DNA of 5,978 nucleotides from assembly GCA_002687335.1 (NCBI GenBank), contig NYZY01000044.1:2715-8692 (forward strand), in the 5' to 3' direction. Both the position numbers and the translations under genes were made by a program. The notes beneath the pieces are model-generated. The model saw nothing but the letters and a program-made list of their open reading frames with translations, ran no database searches and was not told where the DNA came from. This stretch comes from Chloroflexota bacterium (lineage in GTDB: Bacteria > Chloroflexota > Dehalococcoidia > UBA1151 > UBA1328). Shown here one piece after another: positions 1 through 5,978 of the stretch; position 1 is the first letter of the stretch; each line of letters starts with the position of its first letter.

Positions 1-1010
1 GTTTCTGAACCTTTATGACGGCTTTGCCATTCAGGCAACTTCTCATCGATATGAGCTTGAATATCCTGTGCAAGTTCACGAAACAATGTTGAGGTAGTAC
101 GACCACAACCGGGACAGGCTGTGACCGCTGGTCGAAATCGGCGAAGACCAATTGCTTGAAGAATATCTTGGCAGAGCCGAACTTCCGTCGACCTATCACC
201 CCCAACTTCAGGAGTTAAGGAAGCACGAATCGTATCTCCAATGCCTTGCTCAAGGAGCGTGCTCAAGGCTGCCGTAGTGGCTACTATTCCTTTTTGGCCC
301 ATACCCGCTTCTGTAAGACCGAGGTGCAAAGGGAAATCAGACCGCTCGGAAAGTTCACGATAAACACTAACCATCTGCGGAAAACGTGAAACTTTACAGG
401 AAATAATGATCTGATTAGGTGTCAGCCCGATATCGAGAGCCGCCTCCGCACTTTTTAGAGCGCTCTCCACTAAGGCCTGGTTTTCTACTTGTTCAGAATC
501 CAACGGTTCCGATATCCGAGAGTTTTCGTCCATCTTCAAAGCTATGAGATCAGGATCCAGACTCCCTGCATTCACACCGATACGAACAGGCTTGCCAAGA
601 TCTTTAGCTATATCAATAAACGTGGCGAAGTTTTCATCGTGCCTCACACCCCGTCCCACGTTGCCGGGGTTGATCCTAAACTTGGCCAGCGTTGTGGCAA
701 GTTCTGGAAAATCTCGAAGCAAACGATGACCTATGAAATGAAAATCACCGACAAGAGGAACATTACAACCGATATCGGCCAAGCGCCTACTGACTTCGGG
801 AACCGCTTTAGCAGCGGCCGAATTATTAACTGTCAAGCGAACGATTTCACTTCCAGCATCAGCGAGCAATTTCGATTGTGCGACGGTTGCAGCAACATCG
901 GCCGTATCGGTGTCGGTCATAGACTGGACGACAACATCATGACCGCCACCAATCATGACCCCGCCAACATTTACAGGGTAAGTTTTCTGTCTTGCAGTCA
1001 GTTCATCCAC
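1..1010 (-). CDS. ispG: IspG (GcpE), HMBPP synthase, 3' end cut by window edge
   Basis: Iron-sulfur enzyme of the MEP isoprenoid pathway that converts 2-C-methyl-D-erythritol 2,4-cyclodiphosphate to HMBPP in the cytoplasm. I translated 336 codons by hand from the minus strand. Visible motifs are VQSMTDTDTADV (residues 28-39), GDFHFIGH (88-95), INPGNVG (113-119), GVNAGSLD (145-152), HLGLTEAGMG (229-238), SLTPEVGGDRSTEV (264-277) and the cluster-ligand motif CPGCGR (Cys299, Cys302). The remaining ligand region (GCxVNGPGE in the family) lies beyond the edge. The start is the GTG at 1010. An in-frame TAA lies three codons upstream, and the start gives the usual short N-terminus before the VGGVMIGG motif. 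No well-placed Shine-Dalgarno exists; the only GGAG straddles the GTG. GDFHxxGH and CPGCGRTTST match the alphaproteobacterial-style subtype as I recall it. It is last in the visible cluster, after a 111-base gap. Identity is near certain. Confidence 0.96.
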   Translation of the reverse strand, partial: MDELTARQKTYPVNVGGVMIGGGHDVVVQSMTDTDTADVAATVAQSKLLADAGSEIVRLTVNNSAAAKAVPEVSRRLADIGCNVPLVGDFHFIGHRLLRDFPELATTLAKFRINPGNVGRGVRHDENFATFIDIAKDLGKPVRIGVNAGSLDPDLIALKMDENSRISEPLDSEQVENQALVESALKSAEAALDIGLTPNQIIISCKVSRFPQMVSVYRELSERSDFPLHLGLTEAGMGQKGIVATTAALSTLLEQGIGDTIRASLTPEVGGDRSTEVRLCQDILQAIGLRRFRPAVTACPGCGRTTSTLFRELAQDIQAHIDEKLPEWQSRHKGSE

Positions 1011-1037
1011 TCCGAGTTAAAATTCCGTCAACAGTTT

Positions 1038-1067
1038 CCAAAATAACCCATACAGCATTTTATGGGG
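1038..1067 (-). terminator. Possible weak intrinsic terminator or attenuator before ispG
   Basis: On the minus strand a perfect 6-bp stem, CCCATA (1066-1061) and TATGGG (1052-1047), encloses an 8-base loop. It is followed directly by TTATTTT (1046-1040). This resembles a short Rho-independent terminator located between the small membrane ORF and ispG. The stem is short, half of it is A-T pairs, and the T-run is interrupted by an A, so it would at best be leaky. It could instead be an attenuator or a chance inverted repeat. No convincing promoter was found between it and the ispG start. Confidence 0.3.
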
Positions 1068-1121
1068 ACCACTCAGACAATTTTACCGTGCACGAAACCC
1101 TTTGAGCACATCAGATGATGC

Positions 1122-1397
1122 TCACCCTCGACCAATTAGCCATGCAACACGAACAACTATTGACAGTACCACCAACCCTAAGAGACCAAAAAACACATTC
1201 CAAAACATCGATCCCACTCGCTGTTTATGACGCAGTAATACCGGCACCCATAAAGCAGTAATTACAAACGCTAACGCGTAATTCATCGAAAAGGGCAGAT
1301 CGCCAATAATCCAGAGGATTGAAATCATCACAGAAGAAAACACTGCGATGATCAGCTGGTTCCTGAGAGTCTTAGACACGGGTAAATCCGAAGCCAT
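1122..1397 (-). CDS. Small three-helix membrane protein of unknown function
   Basis: A 91-residue protein that I do not recognise. It is strongly hydrophobic, with three likely membrane helices at about residues 14-32, 38-55 and 64-88. The loop between helices 2 and 3 is basic (RHKQR, 56-60), and Lys9 and Arg12 precede helix 1. By the positive-inside rule this suggests a cytoplasmic N-terminus and an outside C-terminus. No catalytic motif, cysteine pair or signal-peptidase site is evident. The ATG at 1397 lies 6 bases after the rseP stop, with a weak GGA just upstream, so translation is probably coupled to rseP. Its position between rseP and ispG suggests a membrane role linked to RseP or the envelope, but this is inference only. 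Tight spacing, a clear start and coherent helix composition support a real gene rather than a chance frame. Confidence 0.75.
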   Translation of the reverse strand: MASDLPVSKTLRNQLIIAVFSSVMISILWIIGDLPFSMNYALAFVITALWVPVLLRHKQRVGSMFWNVFFGLLGLVVLSIVVRVAWLIGRG

Positions 1398-1403
1398 GTT
1401 CCA

Positions 1404-3053
1404 CTAGAAAAACGATTCCCCTCGAACGATACGTGTTACGTCTTGGACGGAAATAACCGAAATTAATCCGATCAACAACGCGAATCCAACAAAATGTACT
1501 AATCCCTCTCGTTCGGGCGATATCTTCTTACCACGCCGAACAATCTCAACGAGCACAAAGAATATTCGACCGCCATCCAATGCAGGAATGGGTAGGATGT
1601 TGAGTATTGCTAATGACAAGCTCAAAGTAGCCGCTAACGTGATTAGGGTTATGATTTTCGCATCGATACCGGCATCGGCAACTGCTATCTCGCCTGTTAG
1701 CTGACCAATACCAACTGGGCCAACCGTCGATGGCCCTTCAAACTGTGGATTGGAACTGCCAATCAAAGACGAAGTGATTGCGTTACGAGTAAGTACCAAG
1801 ATATCCATCGATTGTCGCCAACCCAATGGAAATGCCTTGATCGGGTTCACACCCTTCGTAACAATCCGTGAATTAGCCATCGTGATCTGCACCCCCGTTG
1901 CACCTTCCTGCAACGAAGTCTTTAATCCAAGACCATTATCATGGGCTCTAGCGTCAACCAACGAAATGTGTTTGCCAGGCTCGCTAGCCATTGGAACGAC
2001 CGTCAGCGTGTCTCCCAAGACAGCAGGATGATCAAACTTTGCAGCATCTCTATCAGATATCTGATAGAGAGTGTCGGTTGGTTCATCAACCACTCTTAAG
2101 ACTGTATTAATGCCAACCGACGGATCGAAAACACGTGCTCGAGATAAAGGAATTTCCATTTCGCTATCAGACGTTTCTAACACAACAGCCCGACTAGGTG
2201 GTTGCCATCGAGGGATAATGACAACTTTCTCAGTATCACCTGAGTATTGATATTGGGGTTCGGCAGGACGAGCAAATAAATTAGGAATACCTGATTCAAT
2301 TTCCCACGTACTCTCGGCACCTAATTTTACAGTTACAGCCTGTTGGAGTTCGGAAATATTTTCAATTTCGCGTCCATCAACTTTCACAATCTTGTCGCCA
2401 GGTTCGATTCCCGCAAGATCAGCGGGAGAACCTGGAAATACTGTGACTATAGTGACGTCCCCTACCGATTTGTCGCTCGGAACCATTAACACCGCTGGCA
2501 ATAAGATGAACGGAATAATTGCATTCACTGCTGCCCCTGCTGCCATCACAACAATCCGTTGCCACCGGGGCTTGCTACCAAGCGAACCCCGTGCGCTACT
2601 GCTTTCTTCACCAACCATTCGAACAAAACCACCCAAGGGAAGCCAGTTAAATGACCAGAGCATATCGGCTATGACCAAGCGATCCGTCTCTACAGATTTA
2701 ATACGCCCAGTAACGATCGAGACGCCTCGAGACGCTTCTGCGTCATCTCCTTTTTTGCGCTCGCGAACGCTTAGGGCAACTGTCCTGTCATGATCATCGA
2801 GCATAGTAGATATCGTAGCTACTTTGCCATTTAGGGATCCATGATCAATCTCAAAGACGGTCTGATCGTCAATTGAGACAATGGTATTGCCACTCCAGAT
2901 GCCACCAGCACGAGGGGGATAGCCAAAACCAAACTCTAGCGTTTTTACGCCAAATCGCCTAGCGGTCCAGAGGTGACCTAGTTCATGGAGAATGATTAGC
3001 GGGCCGAGCACGATCAAAAACGTGACGACACCAAAAAATACTGTTTCTAGCAT
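1404..3053 (-). CDS. rseP: RseP-type site-2 intramembrane zinc protease, unusually long
   Basis: A membrane-embedded metalloprotease (M50 family) that cuts transmembrane substrates such as anti-sigma factors and remnant signal peptides. The protein is 549 residues. The zinc motif HELGH is at 23-27 in the first helix, and the third ligand motif NILPIPALDG is at 485-494. Helices are at about 5-27, 165-191, 466-487 and 521-541. LPLGGFVRMVGEE (138-150) is the family hairpin. One PDZ domain (about 196-253) carries GSPADLAGIEPGDKI. Family members I recall run about 350-450 residues. The excess comes from hydrophilic segments at about 62-133 and 287-382, each interrupting a normally continuous conserved stretch. 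The ATG at 3053 is preferred over an upstream GTG at 3122, because it begins directly before helix 1 and lies 14 bases after the dxr stop instead of deep inside dxr. No strong Shine-Dalgarno is visible. Confidence 0.95.
   Translation of the reverse strand: MLETVFFGVVTFLIVLGPLIILHELGHLWTARRFGVKTLEFGFGYPPRAGGIWSGNTIVSIDDQTVFEIDHGSLNGKVATISTMLDDHDRTVALSVRERKKGDDAEASRGVSIVTGRIKSVETDRLVIADMLWSFNWLPLGGFVRMVGEESSSARGSLGSKPRWQRIVVMAAGAAVNAIIPFILLPAVLMVPSDKSVGDVTIVTVFPGSPADLAGIEPGDKIVKVDGREIENISELQQAVTVKLGAESTWEIESGIPNLFARPAEPQYQYSGDTEKVVIIPRWQPPSRAVVLETSDSEMEIPLSRARVFDPSVGINTVLRVVDEPTDTLYQISDRDAAKFDHPAVLGDTLTVVPMASEPGKHISLVDARAHDNGLGLKTSLQEGATGVQITMANSRIVTKGVNPIKAFPLGWRQSMDILVLTRNAITSSLIGSSNPQFEGPSTVGPVGIGQLTGEIAVADAGIDAKIITLITLAATLSLSLAILNILPIPALDGGRIFFVLVEIVRRGKKISPEREGLVHFVGFALLIGLISVISVQDVTRIVRGESFF
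2047..2070. repeat. Perfect 24-bp palindrome inside rseP
   Basis: Each half-site reads TCTCTATCAGAT, and the two halves meet with no spacer, giving GATATC at the centre. All 12 base pairs match. The next flanking pair (2046/2071) does not. Farther out, about 2026-2037 and 2080-2091 are again partly complementary (9 of 12), so a larger imperfect palindrome of about 66 bases is possible. The sequence is translated as part of residues 328-336 of RseP (TLYQISDRD), within the second insertion. No second copy was noticed in the window. Confidence 0.85.
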
Positions 3054-3067
3054 ATGAGACGTTGATT

Positions 3068-4213
3068 CTAGCTCACAATTATGGATTGTTTGTGAAGAGC
3101 TAAGGTCGATTCGATAGCCCACTTGGCTGAATCGTATATTTCCTCCACTGATGGTTCAGAGATATTTTTATGAGTTGATAATGTCTCTAACACAAAATCG
3201 GGAATATCTGTGAATTTAATATGACCCCCTAAAAACAATCCGACAGCAGCTTCATCGGCTCCAGCAAGTACAGCAGGATAAGTCCCACCCTTCATGCCAT
3301 ATTCCAGAGCAAGTTGAAAACAGGGATACAGGGACTCGTCCATGCGTTCAAACGTGAGCGAACCCATATTCACAGCATCAAGTTTCGGAAAATTCTTATT
3401 CGACTGGCGTTCTGGGTAGAACAATGCATGTTGAATCGGCTGGCCCATACTAGTGGGACCTAGTTGAGCCTTGAGGCTCCCGTCAGAAAATTCCACCATT
3501 GAGTGAACAATGCTTTGTCGATGGATAGTGACATCAATTCGTTCAAAAGGAATATCAAATAACCATCTGGATTCAATCACTTCGAAAGCTTTATTCATCA
3601 ACGTTGCTGAATCTATCGTAATCTTGTCGCCCATGTCCCAAGTCGGATGCTGCAATGCCTGTTGAGGTGTCACGTCATGCAACGAGGACCAAGTTCTGTC
3701 TCTAAAAGCGCCACCTGATGCAGTGATAATCAATCGCGTAGGATCACTAACCTCCCCTTCAAGACACTGCCAAATAGCGGAAGGTTCGCTATCAACCGGA
3801 ATAATGACTCCATTGTTCCGTCGGGCAGTCTGGATAAGGAGGTCCCCTGACATGACGATAACCTCTTTGTTGGCAAGAGCTAGAGTTTTACCTGCCTCAA
3901 GCGCAGCAAAAGCCGGCGACATCCCGGCACATCCTACTGTTGCGGCTACCACGGAATCAACTTCGGGGAGTGCCACTATTTCTTCCACAGGTAATGTCAG
4001 AGAGCCACCATATCCTGACTCGATTTCACCAAGCGTATTGATATACCTTGGGTTAAATTCATCGATCTGTCGCTTGAGTAGTGAGGTATTCGATCCGTTA
4101 CAGAGACCAACTACTTCGAATCGATCTGGAAATGCACGGACAATATTAAGAGCCTGAGTCCCGACCGAACCGGTCGACCCCAAAATTACTATCTTTTTTA
4201 TGGTCGGCTCCAT
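3068..4213 (-). CDS. dxr: 1-deoxy-D-xylulose 5-phosphate reductoisomerase
   Basis: NADPH- and divalent-metal-dependent cytoplasmic enzyme that converts DXP to MEP, the first committed step of the MEP pathway and the target of fosmidomycin. The protein is 381 residues, near the family norm. The NADPH-binding GSTGSVG is at 12-18, LANKE at 113-117, the metal site PVDSE at 139-143, TASGGAFR at 164-171, HPTWDMG at 189-195, KITIDSATLMNK at 197-208 with Glu211, and VHSMVEFSDGS at 236-246. The family's DSEH appears here as DSEP (Pro144), and the C-terminal NAANE-like motif reads AGADE. The chosen ATG (4213) places the Rossmann motif at the usual distance from the N-terminus and overlaps cdsA by only 16 bases. 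A TTG at 4243 would add ten residues (with two Cys) unlike the family. The stop lies 14 bases before rseP. Confidence 0.97.
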   Translation of the reverse strand: MEPTIKKIVILGSTGSVGTQALNIVRAFPDRFEVVGLCNGSNTSLLKRQIDEFNPRYINTLGEIESGYGGSLTLPVEEIVALPEVDSVVAATVGCAGMSPAFAALEAGKTLALANKEVIVMSGDLLIQTARRNNGVIIPVDSEPSAIWQCLEGEVSDPTRLIITASGGAFRDRTWSSLHDVTPQQALQHPTWDMGDKITIDSATLMNKAFEVIESRWLFDIPFERIDVTIHRQSIVHSMVEFSDGSLKAQLGPTSMGQPIQHALFYPERQSNKNFPKLDAVNMGSLTFERMDESLYPCFQLALEYGMKGGTYPAVLAGADEAAVGLFLGGHIKFTDIPDFVLETLSTHKNISEPSVEEIYDSAKWAIESTLALHKQSIIVS

Positions 4214-5019
4214 ACAGCAGTCCAGTATACGACCATCAGACAAGGAATCACGCTATCCAATCGATCAAGAATACCGCCATGTCCGGGAATTAATTTGCCC
4301 GAATCCTTGACGCCAGATCTCCGCTTAATCCACGATTCATAGAGATCTCCAAGAATTGCAGTCACTGCCAATAATCCACCTAGTGTAGCCGCTGTAAAAG
4401 TTGTAAAGCTTATTCCGAGTGCAGCATCAATAGCTATAGCGCCAAGTATCCCAGCGATAATTCCAGCGATTGCGCCTTCCCACGATTTTTTCGGACTAAT
4501 TGTAGGCGCCAACCTAGTCCGCCCAGCATATGCCCCGACCAACATGGCTGCTGTATCTACAAGAAATGCTGTAATGATCGCCATCAAGATCAACTCACGA
4601 CCTGAATCCAGCGCAACCAATAACGGAGCATGTGCAAGAGTCAAACCCACATAAGCAGCAAAAACCCAAAATACCCAATCACTAGATCGTGATGACTTAC
4701 GGCGCAGGGTCGCTATTGCTCTAAGAAGGAGTGCAAGCGTAAAAATAACTACCAAGGTGACAGGTAACTGCTTCCCTGAAATTTGATCGTTCCTAGCCAT
4801 CCATGAAGACATCGCGGCTAACACGGTGGGACCCATGACTATCGAAACGGTTCGAACGCTACCTGAATAGTGAGATCCGGGGCTCATCATAAGATGAATT
4901 TCTACTCCGGCAATTAGACCAGCGACAGTGGCTAGCACGACAACACCAGGGAAACCTACCCATATAGATAAAAGCACCAGCGGAATGCCAACACTTGCGC
5001 TCATTATTCGGATACGCAA
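4198..5019 (-). CDS. cdsA: CdsA, phosphatidate cytidylyltransferase (CDP-diglyceride synthase)
   Basis: Integral membrane enzyme that makes CDP-diacylglycerol from phosphatidic acid and CTP, the branch point to bacterial phospholipids. The protein is 273 residues with multiple hydrophobic helices across its length. The C-terminal CDP-diglyceride synthase signature is complete at 229-255: SWIKRR, then KDSGKLIPGHGG, then LDRLD. Upstream are Asp155 in FLVDTAA and the SPKKSWEG motif at 175-182. The start is TTG (5019), supported by an AGGA seven bases upstream and by LRIRIMSASVGIP fitting the usual CdsA N-terminus. The ATG at 5004 has no Shine-Dalgarno and would cut into that stretch. Its last 16 bases overlap dxr, so the two are probably translationally coupled. 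It follows uppS after 51 bases with no terminator visible. Confidence 0.96.
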   Translation of the reverse strand: MRIRIMSASVGIPLVLLSIWVGFPGVVVLATVAGLIAGVEIHLMMSPGSHYSGSVRTVSIVMGPTVLAAMSSWMARNDQISGKQLPVTLVVIFTLALLLRAIATLRRKSSRSSDWVFWVFAAYVGLTLAHAPLLVALDSGRELILMAIITAFLVDTAAMLVGAYAGRTRLAPTISPKKSWEGAIAGIIAGILGAIAIDAALGISFTTFTAATLGGLLAVTAILGDLYESWIKRRSGVKDSGKLIPGHGGILDRLDSVIPCLMVVYWTAVWSRP

Positions 5020-5026
5020 ATAATGT

Positions 5027-5030
5027 TCCT
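5027..5030 (-). promoter_or_regulatory. Ribosome binding site deciding the TTG start of cdsA
   Basis: AGGA on the minus strand lies seven bases before the TTG at 5019-5017. It is the best-placed Shine-Dalgarno I found in the window. It favours the TTG over the ATG fifteen bases downstream (5004), which has only pyrimidine- and A-rich sequence in the matching position. Confidence 0.6.
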
Positions 5031-5070
5031 ATCAACCAAGTTATTGGTACCTGATCCGCCCATCTCAGAA

Positions 5071-5805
5071 TTAAACTCGTTTTCCAAATCGACGCTGTCG
5101 TGCACTAAAAGCATCTAATGCTGCATCGACATGCTCAGCATCAAAATCAGGCCACCAAATTTCTGAAGAATAAAATTCTGAATAAGCTGTTTGCCACAGT
5201 AAGAAATTACTGATCCGCAGATCTCCTCCGGTGCGAATCAAGAGGTCAACATCGGGCATGTTAGAGGTATATAAATATTCTGAGAATTTATTCTCATCAA
5301 TTTCTGAATCAGCGACTGCGTGTTCAATAAGTTGCTTCACAGCATGAACGATTTCCGCTCTTCCCCCATAATCGAAAGCGATCCCAAGTACCAATCCGGC
5401 GTTTTCCGCCGTCATTTCAACTGCCCTTTCCAGTTCACCACGGAGCTCAGGAGACAGCCGGTCAACTCGCCCTAAATGCGTGATTCGAATTCCGCTTTGG
5501 TGTAATTGTTGGGCCTCGCGTGCAATCACCGCTATCGCTAAATCTAAGATTCCATTCACTTCTGACTCAGGTCGATCCCAGTTTTCAGTTGAAAACGCGT
5601 AAACCGTAAGATGTTCAACCCCACGATTTGACAGGTGAGCGACAACTCGTCTGAGATTCTCAAATCCTGCGTAGTGCCCTTCAGAAACGTCTAATCCCCG
5701 TGCATCTGCCCAGCGCCCGTTTCCGTCCATTATGATCGCAACATGACGCGGAGTATTGCTTGCCGTTTCAACACCTTTATTAAATGATTCGTTTTCCGCT
5801 TTCAT
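5071..5805 (-). CDS. uppS: UppS, undecaprenyl diphosphate synthase (cis-prenyltransferase)
   Basis: Condenses eight isopentenyl diphosphates onto farnesyl diphosphate to make the C55 carrier lipid for peptidoglycan and other cell-wall glycans. It is a soluble, membrane-associated enzyme. From the ATG at 5805 the protein has 244 residues. HVAIIMDGNGRWA is at 21-33 with the catalytic Asp27, GHYAG at 43-47, YAFSTENWDRP at 69-79, DYGGRAEI at 145-152, and IRTGGDLRISNFLLWQ at 190-205 followed by the metal-binding Glu210 (AYSEFY). The first set matches the family closely; the usual Glu in RTSGE is Asp here, a conservative change. A GTG at 5835 would add ten residues and lie 11 bases after the frr stop. 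Neither start has a Shine-Dalgarno. I prefer ATG because it gives the typical short leader, but the choice is open. Confidence 0.95.
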   Translation of the reverse strand: MKAENESFNKGVETASNTPRHVAIIMDGNGRWADARGLDVSEGHYAGFENLRRVVAHLSNRGVEHLTVYAFSTENWDRPESEVNGILDLAIAVIAREAQQLHQSGIRITHLGRVDRLSPELRGELERAVEMTAENAGLVLGIAFDYGGRAEIVHAVKQLIEHAVADSEIDENKFSEYLYTSNMPDVDLLIRTGGDLRISNFLLWQTAYSEFYSSEIWWPDFDAEHVDAALDAFSARQRRFGKRV

Positions 5806-5846
5806 GCTACGAGCTAATCCAGATTGATGAGACACAGAAATAAAAG

Positions 5847-5978
5847 TTAAATCTGCATCACCTCTTGTTCTTTAGCCGCTGCCTCCACATCAATCTCTGC
5901 AACGGCATCGTCTGTTAATTTCTGTAACTGTTTTTGTGCACGCTGACAATCGTCTTGCGAAGCGTCTCCTTCTTTTTC
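5847..5978 (-). CDS. frr: Ribosome recycling factor, C-terminal end only
   Basis: Only the last 43 codons and the TAA stop (5849-5847) are in the window; the start lies beyond the right edge. The peptide contains CQRAQKQLQKLTDDAVAEID followed by an acidic/Lys tail (AAAKEQEVMQI). This matches the end of the long three-helix bundle of ribosome recycling factor, whose family tail reads roughly RRAEKEIQKLTDKYVAEID...KEKEIMEV. The factor works with EF-G in the cytoplasm to split post-termination ribosomes. The frr–uppS–cdsA–dxr–rseP order is one of the most conserved in bacteria, which supports the call. The stop is 11 bases upstream of a possible uppS GTG start, so the genes are probably co-transcribed. 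Confidence 0.92.
   Translation of the reverse strand, partial: EKEGDASQDDCQRAQKQLQKLTDDAVAEIDVEAAAKEQEVMQI

Noticed and set aside
489..1046. 185-codon open frame on the plus strand (and a nested one at 544-729)
   Set aside because: It lies antisense to ispG, whose minus-strand translation shows all the family motifs. The plus-strand product has no recognisable domain and is arginine/cysteine-rich shadow-like sequence.
2717..2735. Two 9-bp direct copies of TCGAGACGC at a 10-bp period
   Set aside because: There are only two copies and the period is not a multiple of three. It sits in insertion 1 of rseP but is short enough to be chance; no array continues on either side.
1750..2793. Plus-strand open frames at 1750-2031 and 2392-2793
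   Set aside because: Both are antisense to rseP within conserved or in-frame coding sequence. They are Ser/Thr/Pro-rich with no domain and no supporting ribosome binding site.
3054..3122. Upstream GTG start extending rseP by 23 residues into dxr
   Set aside because: The added residues are polar and precede the first membrane helix, unlike the family. They would force a 55-base overlap with dxr, while the ATG at 3053 fits cleanly.
3723..4157. 144-codon plus-strand open frame
   Set aside because: It is antisense to the strongly conserved N-terminal half of dxr; a shadow frame.
4214..4243. TTG start extending dxr by ten residues
   Set aside because: The extension (SDGRILDCC) has no counterpart in the family, and the ATG at 4213 places GSTGSVG at the expected position.
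5020..5070. Gap between uppS and cdsA inspected for a terminator or promoter
   Set aside because: Only a small GGTACC palindrome and the cdsA ribosome binding site are present. There is no stem followed by a T-run and no paired -35/-10 boxes.
1..5978. Search for mobile elements, CRISPR arrays, tRNAs, toxin-antitoxin or defence genes
   Set aside because: The whole window is explained by a conserved housekeeping operon. No transposase motifs, spaced repeats or tRNA-like folds were seen by eye.

Overview
The window is one co-directional block on the minus strand. It holds six genes with the conserved bacterial order frr – uppS – cdsA – dxr – rseP – (small membrane ORF) – ispG. Transcription runs from right (5978) to left (1). 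The first gene (frr) and the last (ispG) are cut by the window edges. Genes overlap or lie a few bases apart. The exceptions are the 51-base uppS–cdsA gap and the 111-base gap before ispG. No tRNA, rRNA, insertion sequence, CRISPR array or phage gene was seen, and no stretch over about 300 bases lacks a gene.

Region by region: 5978–5847 is the C-terminal end of ribosome recycling factor. 5805–5071 is undecaprenyl diphosphate synthase (uppS). 5019–4198 is CDP-diglyceride synthase (cdsA). 4213–3068 is DXP reductoisomerase (dxr). 3053–1404 is an unusually long site-2 intramembrane protease (rseP). 1397–1122 is a 91-residue membrane protein of unknown function. 1010–1 is the N-terminal 336 codons of HMBPP synthase (ispG).

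The genes link up functionally. Dxr and IspG catalyse an early and a late step of the MEP isoprenoid pathway. UppS turns the resulting C5 units into the C55 lipid carrier for cell-wall glycans. CdsA makes CDP-diacylglycerol for phospholipids. RseP cleaves membrane-embedded substrates such as anti-sigma factors. Together this is an envelope-biogenesis operon coupled to translation genes.

Organism (inference): a free-living bacterium with the MEP pathway and slightly AT-rich DNA. The order with ispG downstream of rseP, and the RseP motif pattern (FGFGYPPR, a single PDZ, PRWQPP), remind me most of Chloroflexota such as Dehalococcoidia or SAR202-like lineages. IspG looks like the alphaproteobacterial-style subtype. 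The taxonomic guess is low confidence.

Most of the window is ordinary core metabolism. The parts worth a second look are two in-frame insertions in RseP, a perfect 24-bp palindrome inside the second of them, the IspG subtype, and the unknown membrane ORF. I did not find evidence of a new multi-gene system.
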